DNA from: Pyrenophora tritici-repentis
Lineage: Eukaryota > Ascomycota > Dothideomycetes > Pleosporales > Pleosporaceae
Reading direction: 5' to 3'
Length of the DNA: 64,000 bases
NCBI RefSeq assembly: GCF_003171515.1
Contig: NC_089396.1
Coordinates: 1,736,001-1,800,000, forward strand
The notes beneath the pieces were generated by a model. That model worked only from the letters and a program-made list of their open reading frames with translations, was not told the origin of the DNA and did not search any database. Numbering within the stretch: position 1 is the first letter of the stretch; each line of letters begins with the position of its first letter. The position numbers and the translations under genes are program-made. Shown in pieces: positions 13,801 to 25,397 of the stretch.

Positions 13801-13947
13801 ATTTCTTACACTGCACTTAGTTTTGCCTCGACCACAACACCTCGAGCATGGCAGAACGTACGGTCTCCGTAAACACGAGCGATTATCAGACTAGATAAAG
13901 AATGTTGCTCACCCATCAGCCGAACCATGCGGACTTCAGGGGAGAGG

Positions 13948-13957
13948 TATATATAAA
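13948..13957 (+). promoter_or_regulatory. TATA box of the small secreted protein gene
   Basis: The run TATATATAAA lies 89 bases before the ATG at 14046. That fits a TATA box with transcription starting around 13980, followed by a short pyrimidine- and adenine-rich leader. Strong TATA boxes typically mark inducible rather than housekeeping genes. Confidence 0.6.
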
Positions 13958-14045
13958 GAGATCCACTGCCTTCTGTTTTGTCACCGCAAACACCATCATC
14001 CACACACTATTATCTACACTCAATACCTACTTATCAATCTTCACT

Positions 14046-14424
14046 ATGCTGTTCCAATCTCCACTTCTACTTGCGCTGTTTGCATTCACGGTTGCGGGTA
14101 CAAAAATTGGATATTACGCGGGCAAATGCACTCCGGCAGAGACGAACGCATGTGCTAGTGGTGTTTGTGCCATCTGGAAGTAAGTAGTATCTGATACATG
14201 CATGCCCAGATGTACTCATTAACTTGCGTGTAGAGATGAAGGCAACAGAAACCTTGCACATGCATGCGTAACCGCCCACTATTGCCAATGCGCCACGTCG
14301 CCCGGCCAACAACTCGAGGCGTGAGTGCTGTTTCCTACACCCCCAAAATTGGCACCAACGTTTTTTCTAACAAATTCCTAGTAACCAAGCCAGCTATACA
14401 TGCGGTTGTGGCTATCAAGCATGA
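14046..14424 (+). CDS. small secreted cysteine-rich protein (three exons)
   Basis: Exons 14046-14179, 14234-14320 and 14382-14424 join in phase into 87 residues. Introns are 54 and 61 bases, with GTAAGT and GTGAGT donors; the second has a textbook TTCTAAC branch and CCTAG acceptor. The first ~17 residues (MLFQSPLLLALFAFTVA) form a signal peptide. The mature part of about 69 residues holds eight cysteines: KCTP, NACA, GVCA, HACV, YCQC (two), TCGCG (two). An even number suggests four disulphides. It ends TCGCGYQA. I recognise no family. Size, secretion, cysteine content, a strong TATA box and isolation in a gene-poor region fit an effector-like or antimicrobial small protein, but that is inference. 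If expressed it should be exported through the secretory pathway. Confidence 0.85.
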
Positions 14425-16714
14425 GAAGGCAGGGGATAAGCGGTTCATGTATAGGCAGATAGCTATGGAAGTTAGTCGTGGATACTAGTTATAGGAGCAT
14501 AGCAAGGAAACCCGATAACATAAATAAAAGCTCCACAAGTGTCATCTAGTAACTAGCGCTGCGCCACAAGCACCGCCACACCCGCGCACGGTGCGACCGA
14601 AGTACTCCCGGTATCTTTCAAACTTGCTCTTGTACACAAGGTTTTCTGGCATAACGGTACACTGCGCCACCAACTTGGACCCCTTGAACATCAGCAGCGA
14701 TCACTGCGCTGGAGGTACACCTGTGCCATGTTTAGAGATCACAGCACAACGATGGTGAGTCTTTCTAGGCCGAACAACCAAAATGACGCACGCGCATATT
14801 GCCCACAGATCCCCGGATTTTACTTATTGCTCGCGTTGAGTAGGCGCGCTGCTTTTCAAGTAGGCTCTGGCAAAAAGGAGGGGTAAAAGAAACAACGGGC
14901 GAGTAAAGGGTGGAAAACATGGCCCAAAGGGGTGAGCTTCGAGAAGGAGTGGAGTCGGATGGCGCGGAATGCGGGAAGAGGCGGATATGATCGTCATGGA
15001 CCCATTTATAAGCCTTATGGCTTGCAACTACGGCGTAAAAAGCACTCGACTCGCTTTAAACGAGGTGATCTTCTTCTGGCCTCCTGGCGAGTTTGGCGTA
15101 GGGTGTGGTGTTTGAATTGCACACACACTAATCGAGCAGGTGCGAAGCTATCGAGAAGCGTTGCGGACGTGCCACGTTAGTGTCGAGCGGTCCACCACAC
15201 CTCATGACGAGCAGCCATAAGGTGGATAACTGCGACGGATGCAAGAAAGCGTAGTGGCCGATCGATGTTCGTGATGGCTGGTCGCATAGCATGATGGCCA
15301 TGATGATGTATGTATGATGCCCATAGATGCATTGTCAGAACGGGCTGTTCAAGAACAAGGAGGGGCCATGCTCATTTCCTATCAAAACGAACGCCTTGGA
15401 ATGAAACCAGTCTAGTGTTCTATAAACAGCGGACGGAGTCGTGAGTATCCTGGCCCTGGTATGTAGGAGAGTCGTTTGGCAAGTGGTGAAGTAACGAGAA
15501 AACTCGATTCGTGGCTCTGATACGACGATAAGCGATATTATGCCCAGCTCTGAGGGCGAACAGAGGACTGTAAAGACTGGCTTCCAGACGGCGTAAGACA
15601 TGACAACCCTGCTGTAGACATGACAAGTGCTGTTTGAATCATTCGCAGATACCAACACCAGTCGTACGGTATGACTACGGTGTGGCTTTTCAATGTTGCT
15701 TACCAAGGATTCAGCCAGCACAGCGTGGTCTGGACAGGCTGCTTTGTTTCAGACGACGAGGACGAAGTACGTATGAAGGTTGGCATAAGCTGTGCCGTCT
15801 GCACATGATCGTATGCATCATTTGCGACTACGCTATACGAGTAGCGCTTCAGCAGGCGAGGACGGAGCGAATCGGCACGTTTAGCGGCTAAAAATGCAGT
15901 TTGATGAGAAGTCGTTTATTGGTGCTGAAGGAAAGGGAGAATGGGAAGGGCCATGATGCATAGGCTGTGAAGGCCCTGCAGCTGAGCACGAGGACGAAAA
16001 TTTGCGGTAGAAGACGGTGCGTGCAGTAGGGTGTGACATTGGTTGTATGCCTGACATTGCAGCAAGTGGGCAGTCATGCAGCACCAGTTGGTGGTTTGGT
16101 GCTGGCTAAGCAGGGAAGGTCATGTTAGCCCCGGTGAAGATCCGAAGATCCAGTTGTCGTGAAGAACGTTGAGTACGTAGGTCGGAGATGCGGCATCTCA
16201 CCAATTCGCATTCGTCATCATGTTCTTTCCACGTGCGGACCATGTGCTGCGCTACCCGTATGCCCGTCTGGGGCCGGAAGATGCAGAACTACTGGACCTA
16301 CAGCGAGGAGCAGCCGATGCGACGTGGGAGAGGACTGGGGGGTTTTGAGAGAACGGGGGGCTTCCGATCTGCAGTGCAGCGGATTCCAATGTTGAGGCAA
16401 AGTCTTCTCACCGTCACATTGCGAGCTTAGTATGCCAACGAAAGTGAGGCCCAGCACTTGTGACGGCGGAAGATTTACTCCCGGCAGAAGAAGATGGCTA
16501 GGTAGGGGGAAAAGACGTGCGCGTGAAGGTGGTGCTACTGCATGGTTCGTCCAACTAGCCGGCCTATCCCGGCAGCGACGATGCAGGAAAAGCAGGTGCA
16601 AGTTGGAGAAGCATGCACATGTGTGAAGTGTCAGAAGGCAATGGGCATGTCATGAAAGTGCAGATTCCCACGCAGGTCGTAATTGTTTCGTACCCCTTTT
16701 GGCAGGCGGGCACA
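14425..16714. other. intergenic, no clear gene
   Basis: Downstream of the small secreted protein gene. A stretch near 14560-14770 on the plus strand stays open and contains spaced Cys codons (for example SGITVHCATNLDP). I found no start, signal peptide or splice partner for it, so it may be decayed coding DNA. The rest shows nothing recognisable. Confidence 0.4.
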
Positions 16715-17092
16715 TTACACGTTGCGAGAGACAGGCCTCACTGGGGTTTTCTGGAAGCGGTGCGTTTCCGAGGCATCCCGGGCAGGATCAAAGTTTATCG
16801 GTACAGGCTGACTCGAGGATGCTTCCGGGACGCTGGACAGCAGATTAGGAGAGGGGCGTGAGTGAGAGTGAGCATTTTCCAATGATGGCAGGAAAGCTTC
16901 TAGCGCAGCCCCCCGTCGCAGGTAGTCGCGGCAGGCCAAGAGGATGATTTCGGAGAGTAAGGTAGGTGTTGCGGGAGGGATAAGTCGGCTGTCAGACAGC
17001 AGTAGGGTAGTTAATGTCCGACTAGACCCCAAGGGCATGTCTTGGAGCCTCCTGAATGCTCGGTGCAGATTCCTGACTCTGCTGACGCTCAT
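16715..17092 (-). CDS. doubtful hypothetical protein, 125 residues
   Basis: A minus-strand frame from an ATG at 17092 to a stop at 16715 reads as a leucine- and arginine-rich, mostly helical protein (for example VRNLHRAFRRLQDM, LLSEIILLACRDYLRRG) with a serine/proline-rich end. The frame stays open upstream to 17332, through the translated GGCAG repeat (CPACLPACPALPCP), so the true start is uncertain. No domain is recognised and no splice sites were needed. It could equally be a chance frame in GC-rich DNA. Confidence 0.3.
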   Translation of the reverse strand: MSVSRVRNLHRAFRRLQDMPLGSSRTLTTLLLSDSRLIPPATPTLLSEIILLACRDYLRRGAALEAFLPSLENAHSHSRPSPNLLSSVPEASSSQPVPINFDPARDASETHRFQKTPVRPVSRNV

Positions 17093-17189
17093 CAGGCCGG
17101 GAAGAAAGTGGTCACGGGCCGCACAGTACCTGAGGAGAGGATGATGAGCACTCGTCAAGGGCAGTGAACGGCGCTGGGCCCGCGGCGAC

Positions 17190-17237
17190 GGGGCAGGGCA
17201 GGGCAGGGCAGGGCAGGCAGGCAGGCAGGCAGGGCAG
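17190..17237. repeat. GGCAG/GCAG tandem repeat
   Basis: A run of GGCAG pentamers passes into GCAG tetramers over nearly 50 bases. It lies in the interval between the doubtful minus-strand frame and the Far1/Ste5-like gene. Confidence 0.8.
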
Positions 17238-17464
17238 GTCATGGCCGCTGAATCAGCGGTATGGTAATATAGTAAGAAATAGTAAGATTGCAGCGAATAG
17301 CAGCAGAAGAGGCTTGACGTCGCAAACGCCAACCCTCCCTATTTGCCGGCAGCTTGTGGCCAGGGCCCCCCGGGCGCCGCCGTCGTGCCCCGTACAGGGG
17401 CGTCGCGCGACATGCCCATGGCCCATGAGGCTGCGCACCACACTACGCGTCGGTGGTACTTGGC

Positions 17465-17512
17465 CTGCACATGCATCTGCATCTGCATCTGCGCCTACGC
17501 CTACGCCTGCAA
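17465..17512. repeat. GCATCT and GCCTAC hexamer repeats
   Basis: About three copies of a GCATCT-type hexamer followed by about three of GCCTAC. The first motif is the reverse complement of the GATGCA-type hexamer in the TLG2 intron. Confidence 0.75.
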
Positions 17513-17901
17513 ACGCGCTGATGCACGTCTCTGCTCGTCGTAATGGTACATGTACTTACGGTAGTGGCTGCCACATGTAACCAAGTTTCCAACAGGGCCC
17601 TCCCCTGGCGCCGCCATGGTGGTCTCTTCAGTGGGCTCTTGCGTCTGACGACCCAGTTGACGGCTCGGGGCATCGCATTTGTCCTGTCTGCACTGTTGAT
17701 CCCCAGTAGGCCCGTGTTCCCACGGCTCGAATCGTGTCGGGCGCAATACCCTGGCCAAGGCACCTTGCCGGTACCTGGTCCCTCTAACCTAAAGACACGA
17801 CCAGCCCGCGGGCTCTTCAACCATGCTCCGTGGGCTCTCTCAATGCTGAAACGTGCTTGAGGCGATCCAAAAGCGAGCCCTGCTCCAGCCCCGGCCCTTC
17901 C

Positions 17902-18063
17902 ATGTCGAACGGTTTTGAACTTTCTTTGTCTGCCCGCAGTCCTCATTCACCCCACAACCATCTTCAGGACCCTCTGCCTTCGAAAAGACGACAGCTGGGA
18001 CTGCTGGCCGACGACGACGACGACATCCAGGCAAACACGGCTGTCGACTTCAGCCCCCGATAG
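17902..18063 (+). other. upstream open frame or unresolved first exon of the Far1/Ste5-like gene
   Basis: A 53-codon frame begins at an ATG at 17902 and stops at 18063, 64 bases before the downstream ATG. The peptide is strongly protein-like: SPHSPHNHLQDPLPSKRRQL, then LLADDDDDIQANTAVDFSPR. I looked for a donor that would join it in phase to the TTTCCTAG acceptor at 18140 and found none. It may be an upstream regulatory ORF, a first exon with a non-canonical donor, or an exon cut off by a small sequence error. Confidence 0.4.
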
Positions 18064-18127
18064 GCTACCGCCATAGTACTGCACTCCCCGAACCCATTGA
18101 GACCCGTCTGGGGAGCTCAGGCCGCTC

Positions 18128-21100
18128 ATGTCTTTCCTAGGACTCCGTCCCAGCTCGCGCAGTAGTCACACTGCAAAGCCCTTTACTTCGCACTCGGCCA
18201 GATCAGACGCAAACCCTGGCTCACAACCCCCTCCCCGCACCGGCAGAGCCATGGCCGGCGTCATGGACATTGAGCGCACCCGGACCAGGCGCGAGAGGAC
18301 GTTTATTGGAAGTGAATGCTGCGTGTGTGAGGAGAACCTGGAGTACACACTGCGGGGCGAGCGGATACTGCAGCTCTCGTGCGGCCATGTGTCGCATGAG
18401 GCCTGCTTCTACGAGTATATCCGCGAATTCGAGTCGCAGCACTGCCCGACGTGTGATGCCACCCTGGGTCTCGATACTAGCAGGGGCGGAAATGTGCTCG
18501 ATATTGGTAGGCTGCCACCAAAGTCTGCGGTGGCTGGCCATGCTGATGTGCATACAGAGAAACTCTCCACCATTGTGCGTTCCGCCCAGCAAGAAGCCTC
18601 ACCAGCCCATTCGCAGACGCACTCGCACTCGCACTCGCACTCCCAGGTTGACTCCCACCGGAGCGCATCCAACACCCCCACGCCCTGGGACAACCAGACC
18701 GTCTCGTCCGAAAGGCAAAATGACGACCACATCCAGGCTCGCTCTCGCACCGGCAGCAATGCCTCAACCCGCTACCCGCCCACGACCCAATCCCGTCAGC
18801 GAGACAGCAGTCACAGCCGCGACCGTGGTTCCGACCGCGGCGGCTCCCTGTCCCGGGCGCATGGACGCAGCGACTCGGGCGCTACAGGACTGGCCTCCTC
18901 CAACGACTACGCCGCCACGCACGATGGCCGGCGGCACGACTACGATGTCCAGTCCATGGAGAGTAGCCTCAGCAGCCCGCGTGGTCTGCTCAAGAGCCCA
19001 ATTCCTGCCCCTACAGTCACTGTCCGGAGCGAATTCCCCACGCTGAGCAGGTCGCGGCAACAGCAGAGCCTGACATGTCTGATCACGGTCGAGGTAGTCG
19101 AGGGCAAGTGGCGGCCAAACCTAGACGACATCCGCGGCGCACCACCCCTGCCAAGCGTACCTGAGAGCACCTATGAGCGCAGCAAGTCGCCCGTCACCAC
19201 CAGGTCAGCAGAGCCGCAGTACGAACCAACCGAGGCCCTGGACGAAATTACCGAAGACCTCCACGCCCGCGTCGACAACTGGCACGGCCTGGACTTTTCT
19301 CGCTTCGGCAACTTGCGACTTCACGGCCACATCCGCGTTGGCAAGGACCGGCAATCATGGCAGGAACTCGAGTGCTACCTCTTCTCCGAAATGCTCATCT
19401 GCGTAAAGGAGAAGAAGATGGCGCCGCAGCCGCAGTGGGATGGTGGACCCCCCATCAAGAAGACAAAGTGCACTCTCAAGGGCTCGATCCTGATCAAGAA
19501 GCACCTCAACCAGGTCGAGCACTCGGCGGACAATTTGATACTGACCCTCAGCCTCTCGGTAGCAGAGCTACCCGCCTTCCACCTTCAATTCCAAGACAGG
19601 GGCCAGCTGGAGCAGTGGCGTCGCGCCCTCATGGACATTCGCTTAGACTTTCCCATCAGCCACCGAATGGAGCAATACGATCAAGACAATTCTGGAACCG
19701 AGGACGACGACTATCGCAGGCCAAAGCGCGTCTCGTCTATCAACTCTTCCTACGGCGCCGGCCGCTCAGTCATGACGGCGCCCACCGAGTACAGCACCTC
19801 CCGCGGCGGTGCATCCGAGCCCCGCCTGGGTGCCTCAGTACACGTGCCCGTTGACATTGTCGTCGTCATTCCAGTCTCGTCGTCAATGCAGGGTTTGAAG
19901 ATCAACTTGCTACGCGACACTCTACGTTTCCTTGTGAGCAACCTGGGTGAACGAGACCGCATGGGCTTGGTCACTTTTGGCTCAAGTGGCGGCGGCGTCC
20001 CCATTGTCGGCATGACGAGCAAAGCCTGGAGAGACTGGCCAAAGGTGCTCGATTCCATTCGCCCCGTAGGACAGAAGAGCCTTCGTGCCGACGTGGTTGA
20101 CGGAGCCAACGTAGCCATGGATCTGCTGATGCAGCGCAAGTCGAGCAACCCTCTCTCAAGCATTCTGCTCATCAGCGACTCTTCCACATCCGATGCTGAA
20201 AGCGTTGACTTCGTCATCTCCCGCGCCGAGGCTGCCAAGTAAGCCATCGTTCATCACTCTTAGTACGTCATTATACTAATTGCCATTTAGGGTTTCCATT
20301 CACTCCTTTGGTCTGGGACTAACGCACAAGCCCGACACTATGATTGAACTCTCCACACGGACCAAGGCGTCCTACACCTATGTCAAGGACTGGATGATGC
20401 TCCGCGAGTGTGCAGCAGGGTGCCTCGGATCTCTTCAAACTATCTCGCACCAAAACGTCAAGTTGAAGCTACGGCTACCTGAAGGCTCCCCTGCCAAGTT
20501 TGTCAAGATTAGCGGCGCACTGCAGATCACTAAACGTGCCACCGGCCGAGATGCCGAAGCTTCGCTAGGTGATTTACGCTTTGGAGATAAGAGGGATATC
20601 CTGGTGCAGCTAGCTATTGCGCCCGACACGGGCTCACCCGAGCAACTCCCTCAGGACCCCTGGGAGTCGATTGTGTCTGGTTTGGAGGCCCTAGGCGGAC
20701 CACTCGACCAAGATGATTCACGCACACTCAGCGTTGAAGAAGTACCCTTGATCCAAGCAGATCTCACCTACGGCGACATACTCCGAGAAGGCACCCTTTC
20801 ACAGCTCCCAAGGCCATCGTTACTGGCCATTACCCTACTACCATCCGGAAACAAGAAGAATTCAACCGGAATGCCGTCAACACCCCCTATCCCCCCTCAT
20901 CCTCACGTCGTACAGCGACGTATGGAATTGCTTACATCCGACATGCTGACCCGCGCATTGACACTTGTCTCACGAGGCCAACACGAACGAGCACACCATC
21001 TTCTCAAAGAAACCCGAAGTATCCTAAAGGGGCTTGGCAAGGGGGGTCTGCCTCCACTTCCTCCTCCTGGGCACCGTCGGAACGAGGCACCTGGCGTGGC

Positions 21101-21470
21101 AGGCAGCACGGGATCCACATCTCCCACGACGCACAATTCCGGTGCCGACTTGCGGGCGCGCACGCCCTCACCACATGCTGATAGTCCCTTCACTCCTGCT
21201 GCAGGTATTGACGTCAAAACCATGCACGCGCTAGACGCGGAACTCGAATCCAGTCTCGAATGGATCAACCATCCTGCCGTCTTCGGCCGAGACTCACGCA
21301 AGGCTGTGCTGCAGGCCATTGGCGTCATCTCATCGCAACGCGCCTACACATTCAGGTCGCCATCTGAGTCGCTCTGGGCAGAACGCATTGCCGGCATCAA
21401 GCGTCTGTCCGAACGCGCACGAGACTGGCGCGAAACGGGCGATCAGGAAGCCCTGATGGAAGAGAATTAA
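18128..21470 (+). CDS. RING-PH-VWA protein, Far1/Ste5-like scaffold type
   Basis: Two exons (18128-20238, 20291-21470) join in phase across a 52-base intron (GTAAGC, CTAAT, TTTAG) to 1096 residues. A RING finger occupies residues 64-109 (CCVCEENLEY, SCGHVSHEAC, CPTC). Residues about 130-370 are disordered and Ser/Arg/His-rich. A PH domain follows at about 382-510 (LHGHIRVGKDRQSWQELECY), then a von Willebrand A domain from about 574 (VDIVVVIPVSSSM) into exon 2 (VSIHSFGLGL), and a helical tail. RING, PH and VWA in this order is the architecture of the pheromone-pathway scaffolds Far1 and Ste5 and their filamentous-fungal relatives. The MIDAS aspartate of the VWA motif is replaced by proline, so metal binding is unlikely. 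The start may instead be the ATG at 18251, just before the RING. Confidence 0.85.
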
Positions 21471-24400
21471 TTTCAGCTACGACTCTTCTAACTCTTCGCA
21501 CTTGTTTGCATATACCCTGTATCATACCACTTCCTTCTTTGGTACTTTGCTCCTTTATTTCCATTCACGGCCACACTTTTGGGCGGTTGATTAGATGAGC
21601 CTCGTTTGGGCTCTTCCCACTTGGGACGACTTTATTTCCTTGACATATTCTCGCGGATCTATGATACCAAAACGGTCTACATTTACTTGTACTGCGGATT
21701 CTCTGGGCTCGCAAAATGGGATTTTGGCGTCGCTGTCGTTACCGCATTGTCTCACGGGACAGCATATTGTGCTGAGCAATTGATTAGCTACACGCACTAC
21801 TAGACGCACGAGTATCACACTATGGCTATACTCCAATACCAATTTTTTACGCTATTTAATTCAGCCAACCTCTTTGCACGCATGTTCTACGTTCCTTCTG
21901 CAGGCCCAGGTCGACTACGCGCATGTGCAAAAGCTAAACCGAGCCTAAGGCTGCGGCTTGTCACCTGCGCCATGCAGCATTTCGGCTATTCTAAAGGCCC
22001 ATCCGCTCTTAGTCAAACCTAGACTTGATCCCCACTACGGTGAATCCCGCTAGAAGACCGATGGCTTCGTTCCGAACCATTTCCGGCAAAGATGCTGCTT
22101 CGGTGCGTTCGGCGTCTTACCCCTCACCATAAGCCGCCCCGTTATAACTATAGCTCCATTGTCTATACACCCACCCGTCTTTGGTGCTGCAGCTTAGCAA
22201 CTTGGATCTTTCTTTGTGCATAGTGTCTATGCAAGCTGCAAAAGCATCGCGATAACACTGTCGAAACGGGCAGCTACGTGCACCAGCCAAGGACGGCAGT
22301 TGCAACCGCGCTTGCTTTGAATCTCCAACAATGTACTGTAAGAGTATAGTAAGACGTCCTCCTCCCCCAGAGCCACCCGCTCGCTTGTGCGCAAAAAGAC
22401 GACTGGTTCTGTGTCACCGGACGGCAATTGTGTGGCCGGATAATCAAGTCCAATATCGAAACATTGAGACGTGCCTTTGCGGCAAGAGAGCCCAGCGCCT
22501 TCGCTACTTTGCCGACCGGAAATTATCGAGCGCTGCAGCCGACGCTGACCACTGTGGTTGCAGAATCTACGACATGTAGCTGGGCCATGTACATGCCCCG
22601 TTGTGGAGGTATATGAGACAGTCAATAAAGCGCATCTCGCATCTCTCCCAACGCGATGGGTCGTACCTGACTGGAATTGCATCGGCTGTTTCCGACGCGG
22701 CGGCCGACCTATAACTAGCACTGGCACTCTGACGTCAAACCAGAAGCAAGTCATGCACAATGACCGTCTGGACTTTCCCCTTGGTCAACGTCACATTGCA
22801 ACCTCCCCACATGACACCAGATGGAGCAAAACAGAAAGCCAACAAGCCCGAACTGACTAGCATGTGAAACAGCTGCATCCCGCCGCTCTCCCCCCGTCTC
22901 TTCAAGACATGCTTCACAACCCGCAAACACCATCTCAACCTCTTCAATCTATCCAGTCTTACTATCATGCCACATGTGCAGATTGCAAACGCCTTGTCAG
23001 GTTGCGACCCGTGGCCGGCGGCAACGCGCAGGAACGGGTCGCAACTGGTCCATGGTCTGTTGAGAAAGACAAAGCGGTCATATGCCGGCCATTATACTGC
23101 CTACCTCGAAATGGTGAAGTATCGCTGTAGGAGGCCCGATTACCACTTTTCCGTCTTCGATTCATGCCGGGGCATGTCAAGTGCATCAGGTCCACAATGC
23201 AAAAAAGCAAATATCAGTACCACTGCTGCGGTTCTAGATCTGGTCCCAGCAATCCAATCAGCCCCTCATCCCTGATACCAACGTCTTCGAGATCAAACTT
23301 TTGGTAATGTCTATTACACAATTCGAGCACTGGCATCAGCGCGTGTTGGTTTGGCCACTACGCTACACGACAGATTCATCAACCTGCTTTCGCTGTTACC
23401 ACGGCCGATGCTCGATAGTCAAACATTCCCCTGTCATATTTGTCCGATTTTTGCAAGCCCTTCGCATCGCAACGCACGCACCCTTCGCATGATGTTGGTT
23501 GTCCTGTATCCATTGCGAGGCGAGCGGGAGGAACTTCGGTTCGACCCATCAGCCACACCAGATCAACAGGGGTAGCCGTAACAAACGGCTATCCCGGTGT
23601 AGTCACACCAACCAGCTCCCACACCGAAAATCCCGTAATATGGGTCTTAAGCGAGTTTCACCTTCGAAAGCGTCGACGGTTGCGAGGGCGGCCAGTCACA
23701 CAGGGAAAAGAAAACGGGGGTTTGTTCCTGTTGAGGACGTGGACGTAAGGGGCTTGCGGGTACGTGCCCTGCTTGACTGTTCGCAGCTGAGGATGCAGAT
23801 CTGTACCTCCATCGTACTCGTTCGCGTTGAACGCCGACATGCCATGTTCTCCGACTTTATCTGCTTCTTTCTCGAACCCCACTCGGGGGGCCATCAACTC
23901 ACCTCAGTGCTTTTTTCCGTCACCTGCTATCAGCTCCATCACTGGTGTGTTATTTTGGTATACTCTCAACGGGCGGCGGGTGCAAATGCACCATTGCATC
24001 TTGCGCACTTTTCATCATGGCAATCGGCCAGCTTGACAAACGGAAAACTCCGTAGCATGTCCGGCAACCATCCGAGACCATTTATATGACAGCGACCGTT
24101 TCGCCGTTGACAGTGCCGAGAGGTTGGCAAGGGAAAGTATCCCGCATCCGCAAACCGTGCAAACCATAGTTGAGAAAAGAGTCGGAGGAGAGGCGGGGTA
24201 AACGAAATTGGCCACCACGGGCCCCTCATCTGCCAACAAGGCTTTTTGGCCGCATGCCAAAAGCAACTTCAAGTTGCCTGTATTGGGATACACCATTACC
24301 GTCCTCGGTCACACATACCTAGAGTCCTTCACACTAGATTGACAGGGGTGTCAAGATAATGGAAGTGAAAGGTCAAGTATAGCTCATGACGTACTCTCGA

Positions 24401-25397
24401 TCTACAACACATACGTGCTGCAGCTTTTATCTCGATGCTTTTTCGCATTCCTCTTTTTTCGATCTACCAGCGACTATCGCGGATCCTTCACTATCTTGCA
24501 ATTGGATTTGAGGGGTGGGGCTTGTCAGCCCCGCAGCTGTTACGTCGTCTCCTCTCGTTACCAAGATATACAACTGCTAATCGGGATCATTCCCGGCGAG
24601 CCCCCTTAGTTCAAACGGCCACCAGATCGACAGGAGCAATAAAAATTGGCGTGCGCGATGCCCGCGACATAGCCGGAACACACATCTTCACTCCATTGCA
24701 CCCAGGTGTCATAAAATACTGGACATACTAGTGTAAAAAAGCCACTGTAGTCGCCAGACACGTCTATTGGGTGTTTACCCACACGGTTTAGTATTTTATG
24801 TCACCCAGGTGATTGCGTTATTGAAACGAACACGCCACGTAAAGAGCTGTAGTGTCGATCCACCAAGCTGTAGCTAGCGTTTTTTGTTCCGCTTTTGGCA
24901 AAATCGTGAGATCTTGCTTTTTGGCCTGACCCATCCCTTTGCTTTACGGTATACACTCATGGAAAGAAGATGTCCCGCCACCCACCATCTTCCTTGCATA
25001 TCTCATCAGTGCTTTTTTGGGGGGATCGTTTTCGTTTTTTTCCTAGACCTCCCGCATATGCCGCCTGGTTCATACTAGGGAATGCTGACCCGGCGCTAGA
25101 GGGCCTGTATGCACATAGCCAACGGTGGTGGGAGCGTTTTGCTTTTGGCGCGTACAGTGGGTAGGGAATATCGGGGGCTAGCGGAGTATTCTCCGCGGAG
25201 AAGTGTTGTGGCGCAGGGAAAGTATAACGGGGTCGTTAGAGATGGATAGAGGTGGTGCGAGAAAGATGGAGGGGTTTTGGTGAATGGGTCGCTCGGCCTT
25301 GTATGGTTCGCCATAATACTGGTATTTTACTTGTATTGAAATAGTTGGGGTTGGGGGTGGCTGTACGTTTGTTGATATGCGCTAGATTACGTATACA
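21471..25397. other. 3.9-kb interval without a recognisable gene
   Basis: Both strands have many short frames, the longest 177 and 196 codons (22760-22227 minus, 23499-24089 plus). All have erratic composition with high Cys, His and Arg and no domain or splice partner. I see no terminal repeats or transposase remnants. Confidence 0.45.

Larger units (their letters stand above)
7922..13947. other. 6-kb gene-poor interval
   Basis: No open stretch here has convincing protein composition on either strand. The region holds the calmodulin 3' flank, several simple repeats (GGAATT near 8643, a 9-base CGCAGCCTA series near 8993, TTG near 10838, an exact duplication of a 13-base unit near 13428) and otherwise unique DNA. 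Frames of 60 to 167 codons occur (for example 10404-10081 minus, 13002-13505 plus), but they lack recognisable domains and splice partners. A lncRNA or fast-evolving gene cannot be excluded. Confidence 0.5.

Noticed and set aside
18270..19046. 258-codon plus-strand frame over the Far1/Ste5-like gene
   Set aside because: Out-of-frame shadow of the disordered Ser/Arg region of that gene.
23535..23555. GGTTCGACCC, like a tRNA B box
   Set aside because: No A box, no pairing acceptor or anticodon stem at the right distance.
22227..24089. Frames of 177 (minus) and 196 (plus) codons in the 3.9-kb interval
   Set aside because: Erratic Cys/His/Arg composition, no domains, no signal peptide and no splice partners.
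7922..25397. Transposon or CRISPR array in the gene-poor regions
   Set aside because: No transposase motif, no terminal or long direct repeats and no regular spacer pattern were seen; only short simple repeats.
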